From Symsagittifera roscoffensis (Eukaryota; Xenacoelomorpha; Acoela; Convolutidae): DNA of 64,000 nt. The position numbers were made by a program, and so were the translations under genes. The notes beneath the pieces are model-generated. The model was not told the origin of the DNA and searched no databases. It worked only from the letters and a program-made list of their open reading frames with translations. This document shows positions 22,049-33,482 of this stretch, piece after piece (the first letter of the stretch is position 1; every line of letters starts with the position of its first letter). The stretch covers positions 85,896,890-85,960,889 of the forward strand of contig NC_087062.1 of NCBI RefSeq assembly GCF_963678635.1, in the 5' to 3' direction.

Positions 22049-22381
22049 TTGTTAGACGAAAGTAGAACTCAAACTAAAATATCTAGAGATGACAGCTTAC
22101 ATCCGCTGGCCAAGGATGCACCGCAAAGTTATCGAACGTTGCTAGAACTGCAGACAATGCTCACAAAAAAAATTTCGAACACTTCGAAACCAGATGTTTC
22201 AAATAACCCACTACTTGAGATGAAGGCATCATTTGAAAAACTACAATTGGACTTTGCAGGACCTTTTTTAAATAACGTATACATTTTAGTAGCCATAAAC
22301 ATTTATTCAAAATATCCATCGGCGCTGCCTACCAAAACAATTATTGGAGAAAAAATTATAGAATTCGTAGAAGGGATATAA
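22049..22381 (+). pseudogene. Fragment of a Ty3/gypsy-type integrase core
   Basis: The ORF contains EKLQLDFAGPF followed by ILVAINIYSKYPSALPT. This is the region around the first catalytic Asp of retroviral-type integrases, where LDFxGPF and a hydrophobic strand leading to YSKYP are typical. The strand that usually carries Asp before the YSK patch reads Asn. The ORF ends before the second catalytic Asp, and the N-terminal zinc region is not recognisable. It is an old remnant of an element unrelated in detail to the one at the start of the window. Confidence 0.65.
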
Positions 22382-23096
22382 TCAACAACCAATTAATTCT
22401 GACACAATCCGTACCGACCAAATTTCAGGTTTAAAAAAGCCCCAATTTTGGAGTTTTGCTGAGAAAAAAAAAACAAACTAATTTTCTGACCGTTTTGGAC
22501 CGTAAAAAGGCAGATACAACGTAAAAAGACCCGAAGTTTTGAGGAGCATGAATGACCGAGTTGCATTTTCCCCATCAACACTGAAAATTAACCTGATTCT
22601 GTGTACGCTGAGGTTCAGGGTGCGACAAGATCTGCAGACGAGCCTATCCCAACATTCGAATAATTTAGATTATGACGTCATTAACTATCCTAAAAATGTG
22701 GTCGCTAATCGCAAGATTTTGGATCGGAAATTGGGCAGACTTTAATTTGAAGACTTTAATTTGAAGACTTTAAAGATGTCAGGGTTACTGAGCAGATATT
22801 CATTAGCGAAACGAGTAAGTTAACAAAGAAAGGCGCATTTAGATTGAAGCAAAGCTAATCCCATAAAAAAATTAACATAGGTTCAACACCAAAAGCGAAT
22901 ATACCAAATGCCAAAAGCAAGTTCAACCCCAAAGCCCCATAACGAACAATTCTGAAACCAAACTCTGCGCGGATTTGGCCGCGGACGGTGGAGGCATCGC
23001 GTTCTTCCTCGTGGGACGATTACTTAGTATATCCTAGTGCATCTCAAAAGAAGAAGCAACCTGTGATAATGGCTACCTTTTATTCGGGCAACTAAA
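22382..23096. other. Probable continuation of retroelement debris; no intact gene
   Basis: A 68-codon + strand ORF (22,539-22,745) could be decayed pol sequence, but no motif supports this. A short direct repeat TTTAATTTGAAGAC occurs at about 22,740-22,770. Confidence 0.35.
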
Positions 23097-23700
23097 ATGA
23101 CGTCGCAAGAAAAATCGCATGAAATAGGCCCATCATTATCAGAACCGGATCCTACTAACACAATAGGGGATCTGTTTGTGTCATCGGAATTTTCAGGATT
23201 CGGAGTCACTGCAGTAGCTTCACCGGAGAAGAGCAAAACATTGTCAACTGGAAAACAGTTAGTGGTCGACCCAGCAATCTCGAAATCAGAAGCTGCAACT
23301 TCCATTCCAATGTTAGCCGAAATACAAAGTTCGAATTTACAAGCAGTACATAGCCAGAAAATCAGACTTAAAGAAGGCTAATGATAATTAATGAAGTATG
23401 ACAACCAGTTTGAGTATGAGCCAGCGGAGCAAGGAAAAAACACAGAAACAGAAGCAACTCACGACGCCAATTAAATGTATCGAAGTATTTCAAAAGTTCG
23501 GACAGGACCAAGAAGCAGACGAGTCTCTTTGTGAGTTCGCTATGACACGTATTGAAGAATATCACAGAAAAATCACAAGCAAGTGGGTCAAAAATGCATT
23601 CGAAACAATTATATACAGCAACATTTTCATCGGTGGGAAATTTAGATCTAGAAAGCCGCGTGAACCAGTGCTTAAACCTAAACTCCATTCAAAAAAATGA
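23097..23700 (+). other. Two adjacent hypothetical ORFs, 94 and 100 codons
   Basis: 23,097-23,381 encodes a Ser-rich acidic peptide and 23,398-23,700 a basic one, in different frames. Neither has a domain I recognise. The first is less AT-rich than its surroundings, which favours past coding. They may be remnants of a retroelement gag or of a host gene. Confidence 0.25.
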
Positions 23701-23969
23701 AAACTGGAACTGGAAACTGCTGCTTAGAGATTCAATTCCCAATAGTAATTTAAAAGATTTGTAGTCATGAAAAGGGGGCAAAATATACGGCGCTATTCAG
23801 TAGTTTTCAAAGTCAGCCTAGATTATTGCGACCTATGTTAAAATTGCGACGTGCAAATCTTTTTAGCGCTAGACTGTTTGCATAAAAATTTAGTTTTCGT
23901 CGATTGCTGAAATATTACAGTCAAATCATATCATTTAATTAAAATTCCATGTCATGAGGCTGCAGATGC

Positions 23970-24080
23970 CAGGTGGCTGCAGATTACTCGGCAACTGATG
24001 GCTCAGTTGCAGTATTTTCACACGAACGGCTTCTCAGCAGAGCGAGTTTTGAGATGTTAACAAAAACTAATTGGTGGATT
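23970..24080 (-). pseudogene. Decayed C2H2 zinc-finger remnant
   Basis: The DNA is visibly similar to the intact finger DNA at about 26,175-26,280, with shared blocks around GTTGCAGTA and CACACGAA. Stops and substitutions remove the zinc ligands. It seems to be a duplicate of the terminal finger exon. Confidence 0.6.
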
Positions 24081-24192
24081 GTAATTCAATATTGATAGTG
24101 AATGATCAACTGGCAATTAAAGTGACTGACTAATCAAAATGACTAATTAATTAGCAATTGATTTCTAATTTTTGGTCAACAATGGCTGATCA

Positions 24193-25123
24193 CCCGGGTT
24201 GACCTCCACAATCCCAAAATGCTATTCATACAATTCCATAAACTAAGTCTATGAAAAAATACTAGACATGCAAAATTCATACATTTTGCTAAAAGGGTGT
24301 CATCGAATTTACGAAGAACTTTTTTCTTGTTTTGGCATAAAACTCGGTGTATCGTATTAAATAAAAAATTAAAATTTTTTGTCAAAAAAAATGCTAATCA
24401 TACAGTTTCCATATATGGAAATTGTAAGAGTAGCATTTTTTTGATAGCGTCAACAAAAAATTTTTGAAGTAAATTTAAAATTGGCCTCAAATGTTTTTTT
24501 TTGCATTTGTTCAACCGCAAATTGAACTTTGTACACAAACTAACATTTTTCAAAAAAAAAACTTTGCATGAAAAATATATTTTTTTGTGTGTATAACGTA
24601 GTCCTGGATAAACCAAAATTATTGTATTTCCTTTTCGCTTAATGAATTTTTCAAATACGCTACAAACTCCTCTTTCTTTTGTATTGCATGTTTATGTATG
24701 CCTTAATCAATGTCTGATAACTTGAAAAATCAAATTTCAAAAATATTCATCGTTGAAAATATTTGCCAAAATTTAAAAGTTTGACACTTTATTTATATGA
24801 TTTGTGAATGACAGATTTAAGACAATTCAGGCCACTTTCAACACAATACTAATGCAAGACGGTCAAACGTTTGGTTACTTTACATTTGAGTAACCAAGGT
24901 TTTGGTTACTTGTGTTCGGTTACGAGCACAACCAAAAAGAATGTAAAACATCAATATTTATGATTTATGGAAAAATGCTAGTCATAAAATTTCCATATAT
25001 AAAAATCACTAATCATAGACTTTTCATGCAATTTTCTGTACTTAAGGAATTGCTTGAAAAAGGTATGACTAGCATTTTTTCATATATGAAAAATGTATGA
25101 TTAGCATTCTTGGTCAAACCGGG
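24193..25123. mobile_element. CCCGGGTTGACC terminal-inverted-repeat element (family B), 931 bp
   Basis: Left end CCCGGGTTGACC, right end GGTCAAACCGGG (one mismatch). Inside are repeated blocks of the type CATACAATTTTCATATATGAA and TGGAAATTGTA next to GCTAATCATAC. No transposase ORF. Other copies or parts lie at 34,059, 39,123 and 52,170. Confidence 0.8.
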
Positions 25124-26060
25124 CAATTAGAGTGACTGATCAATTAGTTTTCGAGTTTGAAAGTTAAAAGAGAGTGATCAATTAGTAATTAAAGTAACTA
25201 ATTCTTAAGTCTTTTGATTTAAGTGACTATATCAATTAGTGATTGTTTTTGATTATGATTATTAGTGACTGAATAGTTTCGTAAGAAAACCTGACTGATT
25301 CATCAAAGTCAATGACCAATTAGTAATCGGATTATAATTGAAGGTAAAAAGATCTCTGAGTAATTGAAGTGACTGAGTAGTTAAAGTGACTGAGTAGTTA
25401 AAGTGACTGATTTTTAAGTTATTGGATTGTAATTGATGATTTTTAGTAACTTATCAACTAGAAAATAAATTGACTGATTAATTAAAGTGATTGATCATGT
25501 GGCAAACGGATTATAATTGAAGCCTAGAAGTGACTGATGAATTAGTATTTAAAGCGAATGATTGATCAAAGTTACAAGGAATTAGTATATTGCTAATAAT
25601 TAGAGGCAGATCACTTAGTAATGAAAGTGATCTTGCATTTGAAGTGTTTCTCTGGTTTTTGAGCATCCTTCAAATGTTGCAACAAACTACTTGAACACAC
25701 TGAAGGCTCTGTTGCACTGTTTTTAAACAAACGCCTTTTCCACGTTGTGATTTCTGATATTTCAATAGTGACTATTTGAATTGTAATTAAAGTTAAATAG
25801 TGACTTATCGTTTGGTAATTAAAGTGACTGATTTATTAAAATGACCGATTCTTTTTTATTTGGATTATAAATGTAGGTTAGCAATGGTTGATTAATTAGT
25901 GAGACTAATCAATTTGTGATTGGATTATAATTAAAGGTTAAAATGACTGATAATAAATATGGTGACTGATCAAATAAAATGATTGATCTTTAAAAAGTTG
26001 GATTACAATTGAAGATTATTAGTGATGGGTCAAGTAGTATTAAAATGACTGATTCATCAA
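25124..26060. repeat. Degenerate repeat field of GTGACTGATTAATTAAA-like words
   Basis: Dozens of imperfect copies of AAAGTGACTGATNAATTAG-like words and of GGATTATAATTGAAGGTTA are spaced irregularly. They surround and also flank a zinc-finger remnant. A smaller patch lies at 24,080-24,180 before the family B element, which appears to have inserted into this field. Confidence 0.7.
25628..25745 (-). pseudogene. Second decayed zinc-finger remnant
   Basis: Closely parallels 26,130-26,250. Shared blocks include CTTGCATTTGAAG, GAGCATCC/GAGTATCC and CTGAAGGCTCTGTTGCA. Reading frame and zinc ligands are lost. The similarity begins in the repeat field, so the duplication included flanking DNA. Confidence 0.65.
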
Positions 26061-26073
26061 AATAATCAATTTT

Positions 26074-26854
26074 TCAGCTATTGGACTTTAACTTAAAGTT
26101 AAAAAAGGCTGCTGATTTAGTAACTAAAGTGACCTTGCATTTGAAGCGTTTCTGCTGTTTGTGAGTATCCCTCACATGTCTCTGCAGATCACCCGATATA
26201 CTGAAGGCTCTGTTGCAGTAGTTACACACGAAAGGTTTCTCTCCAGTGTGAGTTCGGAGATGTCGATTTAAGTTACTACTTCGGGGAAAAACTTTGCGAC
26301 AGAATCTGCACATGATAAAATTTGCATGCGAGTTTTGTGATGCGGTTGCGGGTTTCAGCTGACCTCCGGGAACGTTGGATACAGAAACAGGGCCACTCCG
26401 AACTCCAGGGCTCAACCACTCGGGAACCTGCCCTGCTGCAACGGATCTCGACCCAAAGTGAAATTGCTCTAATAAATTGAACTTTAAGTTTTGGCAGTTC
26501 ATTTGGTCGAAAGCGTTCACCATGTTCAGCTTAACAGTTTGAGCCGACTCCAAAGCTTCATTTGAATCTTGATGTTGATTCACTACGAAACCGTTGTAAA
26601 AATGGTTATCAAAAGTTTCTAGGTCGATCGAAGACACACTTGATTCGTGTTCGGTCACCATTTTGTTTGTCGTGTCGCTATAATTGTCTTCGTATCCGTA
26701 TAAATTCAAATCCATTTCCCTCTCTTCGTTTTTTTCTTCATTCGGTCTCTCGCTTGTTTTCAACTTCTGTTCGGTTGCCGAAAACGAGCAGACATGTTGT
26801 CCTGAGTTGCTCGAATCGAGTGCTGGATTGCAGATAATGCCTCTTAAACTTTTT
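26074..26854 (-). CDS. C2H2 zinc-finger protein, C-terminal part (two fingers)
   Basis: Minus strand. After leaving a family A repeat, the frame reads [10 protein letters not shown]. An acidic Ser/Asn-rich region of about 150 residues follows, then two classical fingers: [21 protein letters not shown] (Cys-x2-Cys-x12-His-x3-His), the linker TGEKPFV, and [20 protein letters not shown] followed by TH (Cys-x2-Cys-x12-His-x4-His). A short basic tail ends the ORF. Two tandem fingers with a TGEKP linker indicate sequence-specific DNA binding in the nucleus. The N-terminal half of the same protein lies at 27,384-27,819, on the other side of the inserted repeat, in the same phase. Whether the insertion is spliced out or has killed the gene cannot be told here. 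Confidence 0.8.
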
Positions 26855-27383
26855 GTTCCGACTTTCGATACAAAAGTAACGGAATATTTGTGCTCGGGGT
26901 GGGTTTTTTTTTCTTCAGACAAACTAGCCATTTTTGACGGAATTTTTTTTTACATCATTCGAAAGGTATTGTTGTCCTGAGCTTAAATTTGAAAAGATAT
27001 TTCACCTGTGATCATTTCTCGTAAAGTTATGAGGGTTTACAGATTGCCATTTCGGCCATTTTGACCAATTTGGGACAATTAACGCGCGATATAATTCGCG
27101 CTATTAACGCGTAAGCGGAGATTAAATCCGTCTTATAAATCGTTCCAAATTGGTTAAACGAAGCTTATTTGCCATAATTGATTTGTTAAAAGGAACAAAA
27201 TCTATTTTTTTGTACTTTATATGGCCTGTGGGGGGGGGGGATGATTTTCATAAAAAACTTCAAATTTAAAAAAAAAATCATTTTGTTTTATTTCATTTAA
27301 TTTTTTATGTTTTTACTGCTGTTCCATAAATCTTAAAAGGCAGTCGGAACATTCAGGGCTTCGCCCTGATACGAGCAGTCTTG
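26855..27383 (-). mobile_element. Family A repeat inserted inside zinc-finger coding sequence
   Basis: Starts GTTCCGACT at 26,855. Mirrored AGTCGGAAC at 27,342-27,350, hairpin CAGGGCTTCGCCCTG at 27,354-27,368, end GAGCAGTCTTG at 27,383. Both sides are coding for one zinc-finger protein. The shared bases at the two junctions amount to only a few (ACA-like), with no longer target duplication. Confidence 0.85.
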
Positions 27384-27819
27384 TTTCTTTTATCATTGAA
27401 TTTTCCTCGCCGAAGCTCAAATACTTTTGATAATTCTCAGTTCGATTTTCGTCAGCCGAATGCAGAAACGAAGCCGAGACGCCGCTTCGTGCCGAGAACT
27501 GCGTTTTCGGAATCCGGACATTCAAACTCTGCGCATTCGAAGCGACCGAAATTGAAGGCTGGTCTACTTTCAGAAACTTTCTGGAGCAGAAAATTCGGTG
27601 TTTGTTCAGAGCGCTGATTGAGTTGGAACTGTCGCCGCAAATAGAGCAGGTTACTTTTTGGCAGCAGTCTGTGCGCAAGTGGCGGCGTAAGTTCGAGAAT
27701 TGAGTGAAAGATCTGCAACATAAACCGCAAACAATTGGTTTCAAGCTGCGTCCGTTTTGACTGCAGTCGTAGTAATTGCAGGTAGGCGACCATTGTTCCT
27801 GGCGGAGCTCGGACTGCAT
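27384..27819 (-). CDS. C2H2 zinc-finger protein, N-terminal part (two Cys2-His-Cys fingers)
   Basis: Minus strand, ATG at 27,819 with an in-frame TAA 24 bases upstream, so the start is plausible. Two finger-like units follow: CGLCCRSFTQFSNLRRHLRT then DC, and CSICGDSSNSISALNKHRIF then C. In both the last ligand is Cys where His is usual (Cys-x2-Cys-x12-His-x3 or 4-Cys). A linker ends GEENSMIKE, where the family A repeat begins. Without the repeat the frame would run on into the C-terminal half at 26,854, giving a protein of about 405 residues with four fingers. As the DNA stands, translation through the repeat would stop at 27,313. Confidence 0.75.
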
Positions 27820-28914
27820 GGATTCGATGATGAGCGAAGGTTATTTTGTTCATAAGATTGACAGGGGAATTTTGAATTCGAATCTTCCGTGCTTACTCAT
27901 TTTGGATAAGATAACTGAAAAAATCGCGTGGCGTTCACAAACAAAAGTGAATGTATAAATCACTAATTAGCTTTATACAATCAGAAGAAGATAAAACGTC
28001 GTTTTTTGTTTGTGACGAGATCTGAATGACCTATAGTAAAATAAGCATTTTCTGTAAGACTTACGCTGATACAATGTTGTATACATGCAATATATATGAC
28101 TATATCAAAAACATCGAATTTGAAGTGTAATTCATAAAGTTAACAAAAATGCGATTCATTTAGCAAGCAGCTATTGAAAACATGCGGCTGAAACTTGAAG
28201 AAGATAGCTAATTCTATTCTTTTTCTATTCTTTTGAGGCAATGGTGCTATGCATACATTGACTCAAAAGAACACTCGTGCAGCAAGCTATCCCCTCATTG
28301 AATCGTGCATCTAGTATTTCATTAAAAAACTTCAACGGTGGTGAGGCGAGGTGTCGCTAATCAACTTCCCGCTGAAACCACTGATGATTAGAACAAGTCA
28401 CTCAAACAACAATATTTCGATAAATCAATCAACAATGACCAACAAAACACTCACAAGATCATTTGAAGGGTATGATCACCAGAGTAATTCCATCGCTTTT
28501 TGAAAACTCTTTTAACCATCGCTGCTTTTATAAAATCTGTTCAGTTTTTTCGCGCCTATCTAAGCGCACACCGCTTATTCGCTCAAAAAATTTCGTATGT
28601 TTTTCTATAAAAGTTTTTTATTCACAATGGGAAAAAATTAAAAACCGATATTGTTCCGAAATTAGAAGAACGCGACGGAACTTGAAGCATGATGTTTTTT
28701 TATTCAGAGCAAAAAAAATAACGTGCTATCATTTTTGATAAAGCCCTGGGCGCTTGAAAAAGCAAAACCTCTCTTCCGTTTTTGTTAATGCCCTGGAAAA
28801 ATTTCGATCGATTTCGCCGTTTTCGCTTTTACTCCTTGATCGACCGCTTTTTTACCACTTCCGCTTTGGGATAAAACTCTGAGCGTCACTTTTCAGATGC
28901 TATAGAAAATTCAA
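27820..28914. other. Upstream flank of the zinc-finger gene; nothing recognised
   Basis: This would hold the promoter and 5' exons of the minus-strand gene. No motif or ORF could be supported. Confidence 0.4.
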
Positions 28915-29100
28915 TTCGAAAATGACTAGTTAAAAAGTCGAAACTTGTTTGAAGAAAAAAAACTACACCAAGAGCTTTTATGCTGTCGTTTCCTTTAAAA
29001 TTTGAAACTAAAAATGCTCGTATCAGGGCAAAAACTTGAACGTTCCGGCTGCCCTTTGAGTTATCTGCAGAAGCTTTTTGAAAGAATCAATAAAAATACA
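28915..29100 (+). mobile_element. Diverged family A fragments (right end joined to a left end)
   Basis: 28,915-29,010 resembles the right part of family A (GTTAAAAAGTCGAAA, GAAGAAAAAAAACTACACC). It is followed directly by a left-end-like GCTCGTATCAGGGCAAAAACTTGAACGTTCCGGCTGCC. This is an old head-to-tail junction. Confidence 0.6.
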
Positions 29101-31216
29101 TTCAAAATTTTTTTGTTTCTGTTTTAAAACCCCCCATGCGTTATTTTGAGTGAAAAATCATACATTTCTCATTGGAAATCAGTTCTTTCTTAAATCAAGT
29201 TGCCTCAAATTCATTTTAAAAAATCTGCAACGCAATGATGAAAAATGACACAGCAATGACAAAGCTAAAAAAAGTCAATTTTGATACAACCTTAACTTTA
29301 CATCGTAAGTGAATGTTTCAAAATTATGAGCACAGGTTATCAACAATTTGCAGATGATAAACAAGGATAGCTGGTTGTTGTCCAAGTATCACATAAAGTT
29401 CCTACCATAGTTTTTAAAAACACAACTTTTTTAACTTAGTGTCGTTTTTATGCGTGCTTTGATGAAATGATCTGAACAAACAACTACAATTTAGTCATAT
29501 TCGACAATCATAATAAATCTTGCAAACTGGAAAACAGTTTTTTAAAAAAAAATAACTAGAAAAACAAAGAAAACAAGGTTTTTGATACTCAAAATGGTGT
29601 TTAAATTTTCCAAAAACCAACTCTATTCGAGTAAAATAAAATTAAACAAAAATAAGCTTTCGTAAATGGCCTAAACTAACTATTTATTAGCGTGCTTGCT
29701 CACTTTATTTGCTTGAACTTACTCAAAAAGCGGAAACTTTAAAATTACAAAACCATTACTCTCGAGAATTATTTAGAGTTTTTTTGAAATGTCGTTCGAG
29801 TCACGACTGCATGAGCTTTATTATGATCCAACCATTCAGTCCAATTTATTATCACTCCAACTATTGCCATAATTGTTTGTGATATTTGAATGTGCGTGAT
29901 GAAAAAAAGGTAATATCAAGGATAGCCGGTTACTGTGCAAGTAGTACAGAATGTTCCGACCACAAACTTTTAAAAAAAATTACAAAAAAAAATTTTCTTT
30001 AAAGTTGGTGCTGTTTTTTTTCTGTACGTTGAGATAAAAAAAATCTGAACGAAAAACTGAATTTCGGCATATTTAAGCGTCATAGTAAAATAGATCGATT
30101 GGAAAACAATTTTTGAAGAAAAATTGCTAGAAAAACGAAAAAAATTGAAAAAAAAAATTTGAAAGTTTTAACTTTTTTTTCAAACTTTTTAACAATTTTT
30201 TTTTTGAATTTTCAGGTTTTTAATTCCCAAAATTGCGCTAAAAACTCCAGACACCGCCTTCATTTGAACAAAACTATGTTAGCTCAAAGTTAGACCAAAA
30301 ATCAGAAATTTTGAAGCGGTTTTTCTCGACACTGCAAAAAAGTTCAATGGTTATTCGTGGCACCTGATTTTGCGCGGAAAACAAAAAGCATAAAAAAAAT
30401 TAAAACACACCCAAATAAAAAGCTCCTCCTCATTTTCAATGGTCGGAACAAAAAATCAAACACACTGAATATAAAATTCCTTCTGATTTTCAACGGGAGG
30501 AACGAAAACCTTGATTTCGAATCGAAGATTGAAAAAGTTTAGGATAAAATTGCTCATTTTTATGGCAAAACGTTTTTCATCGCAGTATATTTCAACTCCG
30601 TATCTAAGCTGATCTTTAGGCGTTTTTTCATATAATATGAATGGTCAGAAAAAGTATTAGTTCCTAAAAACTTAATCATTTGTAGTTTTGTGGATGGGAA
30701 ATAAAATTACGTTCGATGCAGTTGAGTGAGCAACCAAACATGTTAAGTTTGGGTAGTTTTTAGTTCAAATCCTTGAAATGCCCAAAACCGTTGAGGTTGT
30801 GTCTCTCCTACTCGAATATGAAGAGGAAAAACCTATCATGCTAAATCTAAACAATAATTTTGTTTAACTTTACCTTTTCCTCATAATCATTTTTAGTCTA
30901 AACCAATTTGCATAAAACGCATATCGATTCATCAAAGTTCGAATACTTTGCTGACTCTGTCAAGCAAATTTTTAAGTATCAGCTATTGAATTAAACTAAT
31001 TCCAAGTTTTTCTTATAACTACTACTTTTTATTGAACTTTGCTGGTCGCGAACCCTTCGTACTCAATCAGCCCTAAAAATACAACCGAATTTTTTTAAAT
31101 GCAAAAAACTTAACCTTGTCTACCTTTTTCTGTATGGGACCTTAAAGAATGTCAAAATTCAAAAACCCGCATTTAAAAACGAAACTTTTTTGGATAATTT
31201 TAGCTTGTTTTCATTA
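29101..31216. other. AT-rich intergenic DNA with two family C fragments
   Basis: Family C-like ends appear at about 29,365 (GGATAGCTGGTTGTTGTCCAAG) and about 29,920 (GGATAGCCGGTTACTGTGCAAG followed by GTTCCGACCA). The second may extend to a GGTCGGAACA at about 30,432. No gene seen. Confidence 0.5.
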
Positions 31217-31727
31217 TTGTTCCGACGGAATATTTGTGCTCGGGGTGGGTTTTTTTTTCTTCAGACAAATTTCGACTTTTTAACTAGCCATTTTTCACTG
31301 AATTTTTTAAATATCATTCCAAAGGTATTGTTTTCTTGAGCTTAAATTTGAAAAGATATTTCACCTGTCATCATTTTGCGTAAAGTTATGGGGGTTTAAA
31401 GATTGCCATTTTGGCCAATTTTGGGACAATTAACGTGCGATATATTTCGAGCTCTTAACGCGTAAGCGGAGATTTAATCCGTCTTAGAATATGTTCCAAA
31501 TTGGTTGAAAGAAGCTTATTTGCCATAATTGATTTGTTACAAGGAGCAAAAACTATCACTTTGTACTTTATATGATGTGTGGGGGGATATTTTTACAAAA
31601 AGTCTCAATTTTTTTTTAAAATTTATATTTTTTCTATTACCTTCAATTTTTTAATGTTTTTACTGCTCCATAAACTTTAAAAGACAGTGGAAACATTTAG
31701 AGCTTCACCATGATACGAGCAGTCTTG
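31217..31727 (-). mobile_element. Family A repeat at the left edge of the 5-kb duplication
   Basis: The left end GTTCCGACGGAATATTTG lacks the small hairpin. The right end is CAGTGGAAACATTTAGAGCTTCACCATGATACGAGCAGTCTTG, diverged in the hairpin. The duplicated unit begins 44 bases inside it. Confidence 0.75.
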
Positions 31728-33043
31728 TTCTTTTGGGTATATTTTAGGTTCGCATGAATCTCAATTATTGTAATTATTGTTACTTTGCAAAGGTTTATAA
31801 TCATTATTCAGTTGAGTGGTTTGCTTGTTTTGGTTAATGCCAGAAACAATTACAGATTGTCACTTGCTTTCTCTTGTCAGTGACTGAGTTTTTATAACTC
31901 TATATGTTCTTAGTCCTCCTAACATGGTTACGTAGCAGTAATTAGACAACCACATGTTCATACTCGTCAGTAAGCAGACAAACGCTTTATTAACTAATCA
32001 GAATCGAGACAAATAAAAAATAATTAAATAAAAAACCTTTATTTCGTAATTTTGCTTTTTTATCTTGATTCTGATTAGCTTATAAGCATTTGTCTGCTTA
32101 CTGGCAAGTATGATTACGCGGTTGTCTAAATACAGATCGCACGCTTCCTGACATCTTTGTTAGCACATTTTTCTCCAAACTCATAAACATCTAAGATAGC
32201 TGTACATAGCCTCATTATAATGCTAAATGAGCTACCTCAATTTTTTTTAAATGTTTTAATACGCCACTAACGCGCGCTATAAGAATGCCATGTTTCGCGC
32301 TTTAAGTATTAAAAATTAGCCAAGTCTCAATTTTCAAACCCCCAAATTTCTAGAAAAAATTGCCACTTGTTTATTTTTTCTCAGTATTAACATTTAACCT
32401 CCGATTAAAATATCTTTCGGATTGCATGGAAAAAGCTATGTCAAAAATGCTTAAAAAAGTCACAAATATAAAATGACAGCATAAGTAATATGTCATTTTT
32501 TTCGAAAGTCGAAATAGTAAAAGGGCTTTAAAATTGAACAGACTGCTCGTATCAAGGAAAAATCTTGAACATTCCTATCACCCTTTTTGAATTATCCATA
32601 TACTCTTCATCAACAAATTGAAAATTTTTATGTGTTGGCAGTTTCCCCCCACACGTAATGTAAAATAAACAGCGATATTTTTCTCGCAAATTGGCAACTT
32701 CCAAACTAAATTTAACGACAAAAAAGTAGAGTGTAAATAATTTTTTCAATTTTGTGTTCTTGGCATCGATGTCTTTCAGACCAATATGAACTCGCTGAAT
32801 TACTGGCAAATGTACAGAATCAATTGTTGCTATTGTTAGGCACAAGACAACTTCCCAGTTTTGATGTGCAAAGTATATGTCTTCATTAAACTGAATCATT
32901 TTTATAGTGCAGTCGTGCTGTTATGCGTCGCTAACTTATCAATCCCGATACACGAGCTGTTCTGAAAAGTTTTGGTGGTTTTGTGCGCGACGCACCGATG
33001 CGATCGAAATGTGCTCCTCGTCAGAACAAAAATTTTGCCTATT

Positions 33044-33482
33044 GTTCCGACCAGGAATTTCGTATTCGGGTCTGTTTTAGCTTTTTTTCTTTATTTTTCC
33101 ACGTTAAATCAGGTACCACAAATAATCATCGTACAAGTTTGAGTGCTATATAAGTTCAAAAATCTTTCAGTCGCGATTTGAACCACTTTCAAATGCTTTC
33201 GAAAAATTTTTCTTTTGTCGAGAAAAACCGGTTTAAAGTTTTTGATTCTGCAAAATTTTTGACTGTGCATTTTTTATTTTTTGTTTTTCTAGTCAATTTT
33301 CTTCACAAAATTTGCGTCTAATTTACCTACATTACTATGAATGCCAAATATGCTTAAAATATAATTTTACATCAGACTTTTTTTATGACTCCACGCAGCA
33401 ATAAAATATCTTTTTTGTAGTTTTTTAAAGACTATGGTCGGAACACTCTGTGTTACTTGCACAGTAACCGGCTATCCGTGTT
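33044..33482 (-). mobile_element. Family C repeat, about 440 bp
   Basis: Starts GTTCCGACC at 33,044-33,052 and ends with mirrored GGTCGGAAC at 33,436-33,444. A hairpin GTTAC-TTGCACA-GTAAC (33,452-33,468) and CGGCTATCCGTGTT follow. The layout is the same as family A with a different hairpin and interior. Duplicated at about 38,109-38,547. Confidence 0.7.

Noticed and set aside
32552-32899. 115-codon minus ORF, present twice (also 37,617-37,964)
   Set aside because: It overlaps a repeat end, has no domain, and its conservation is explained by the tandem duplication.
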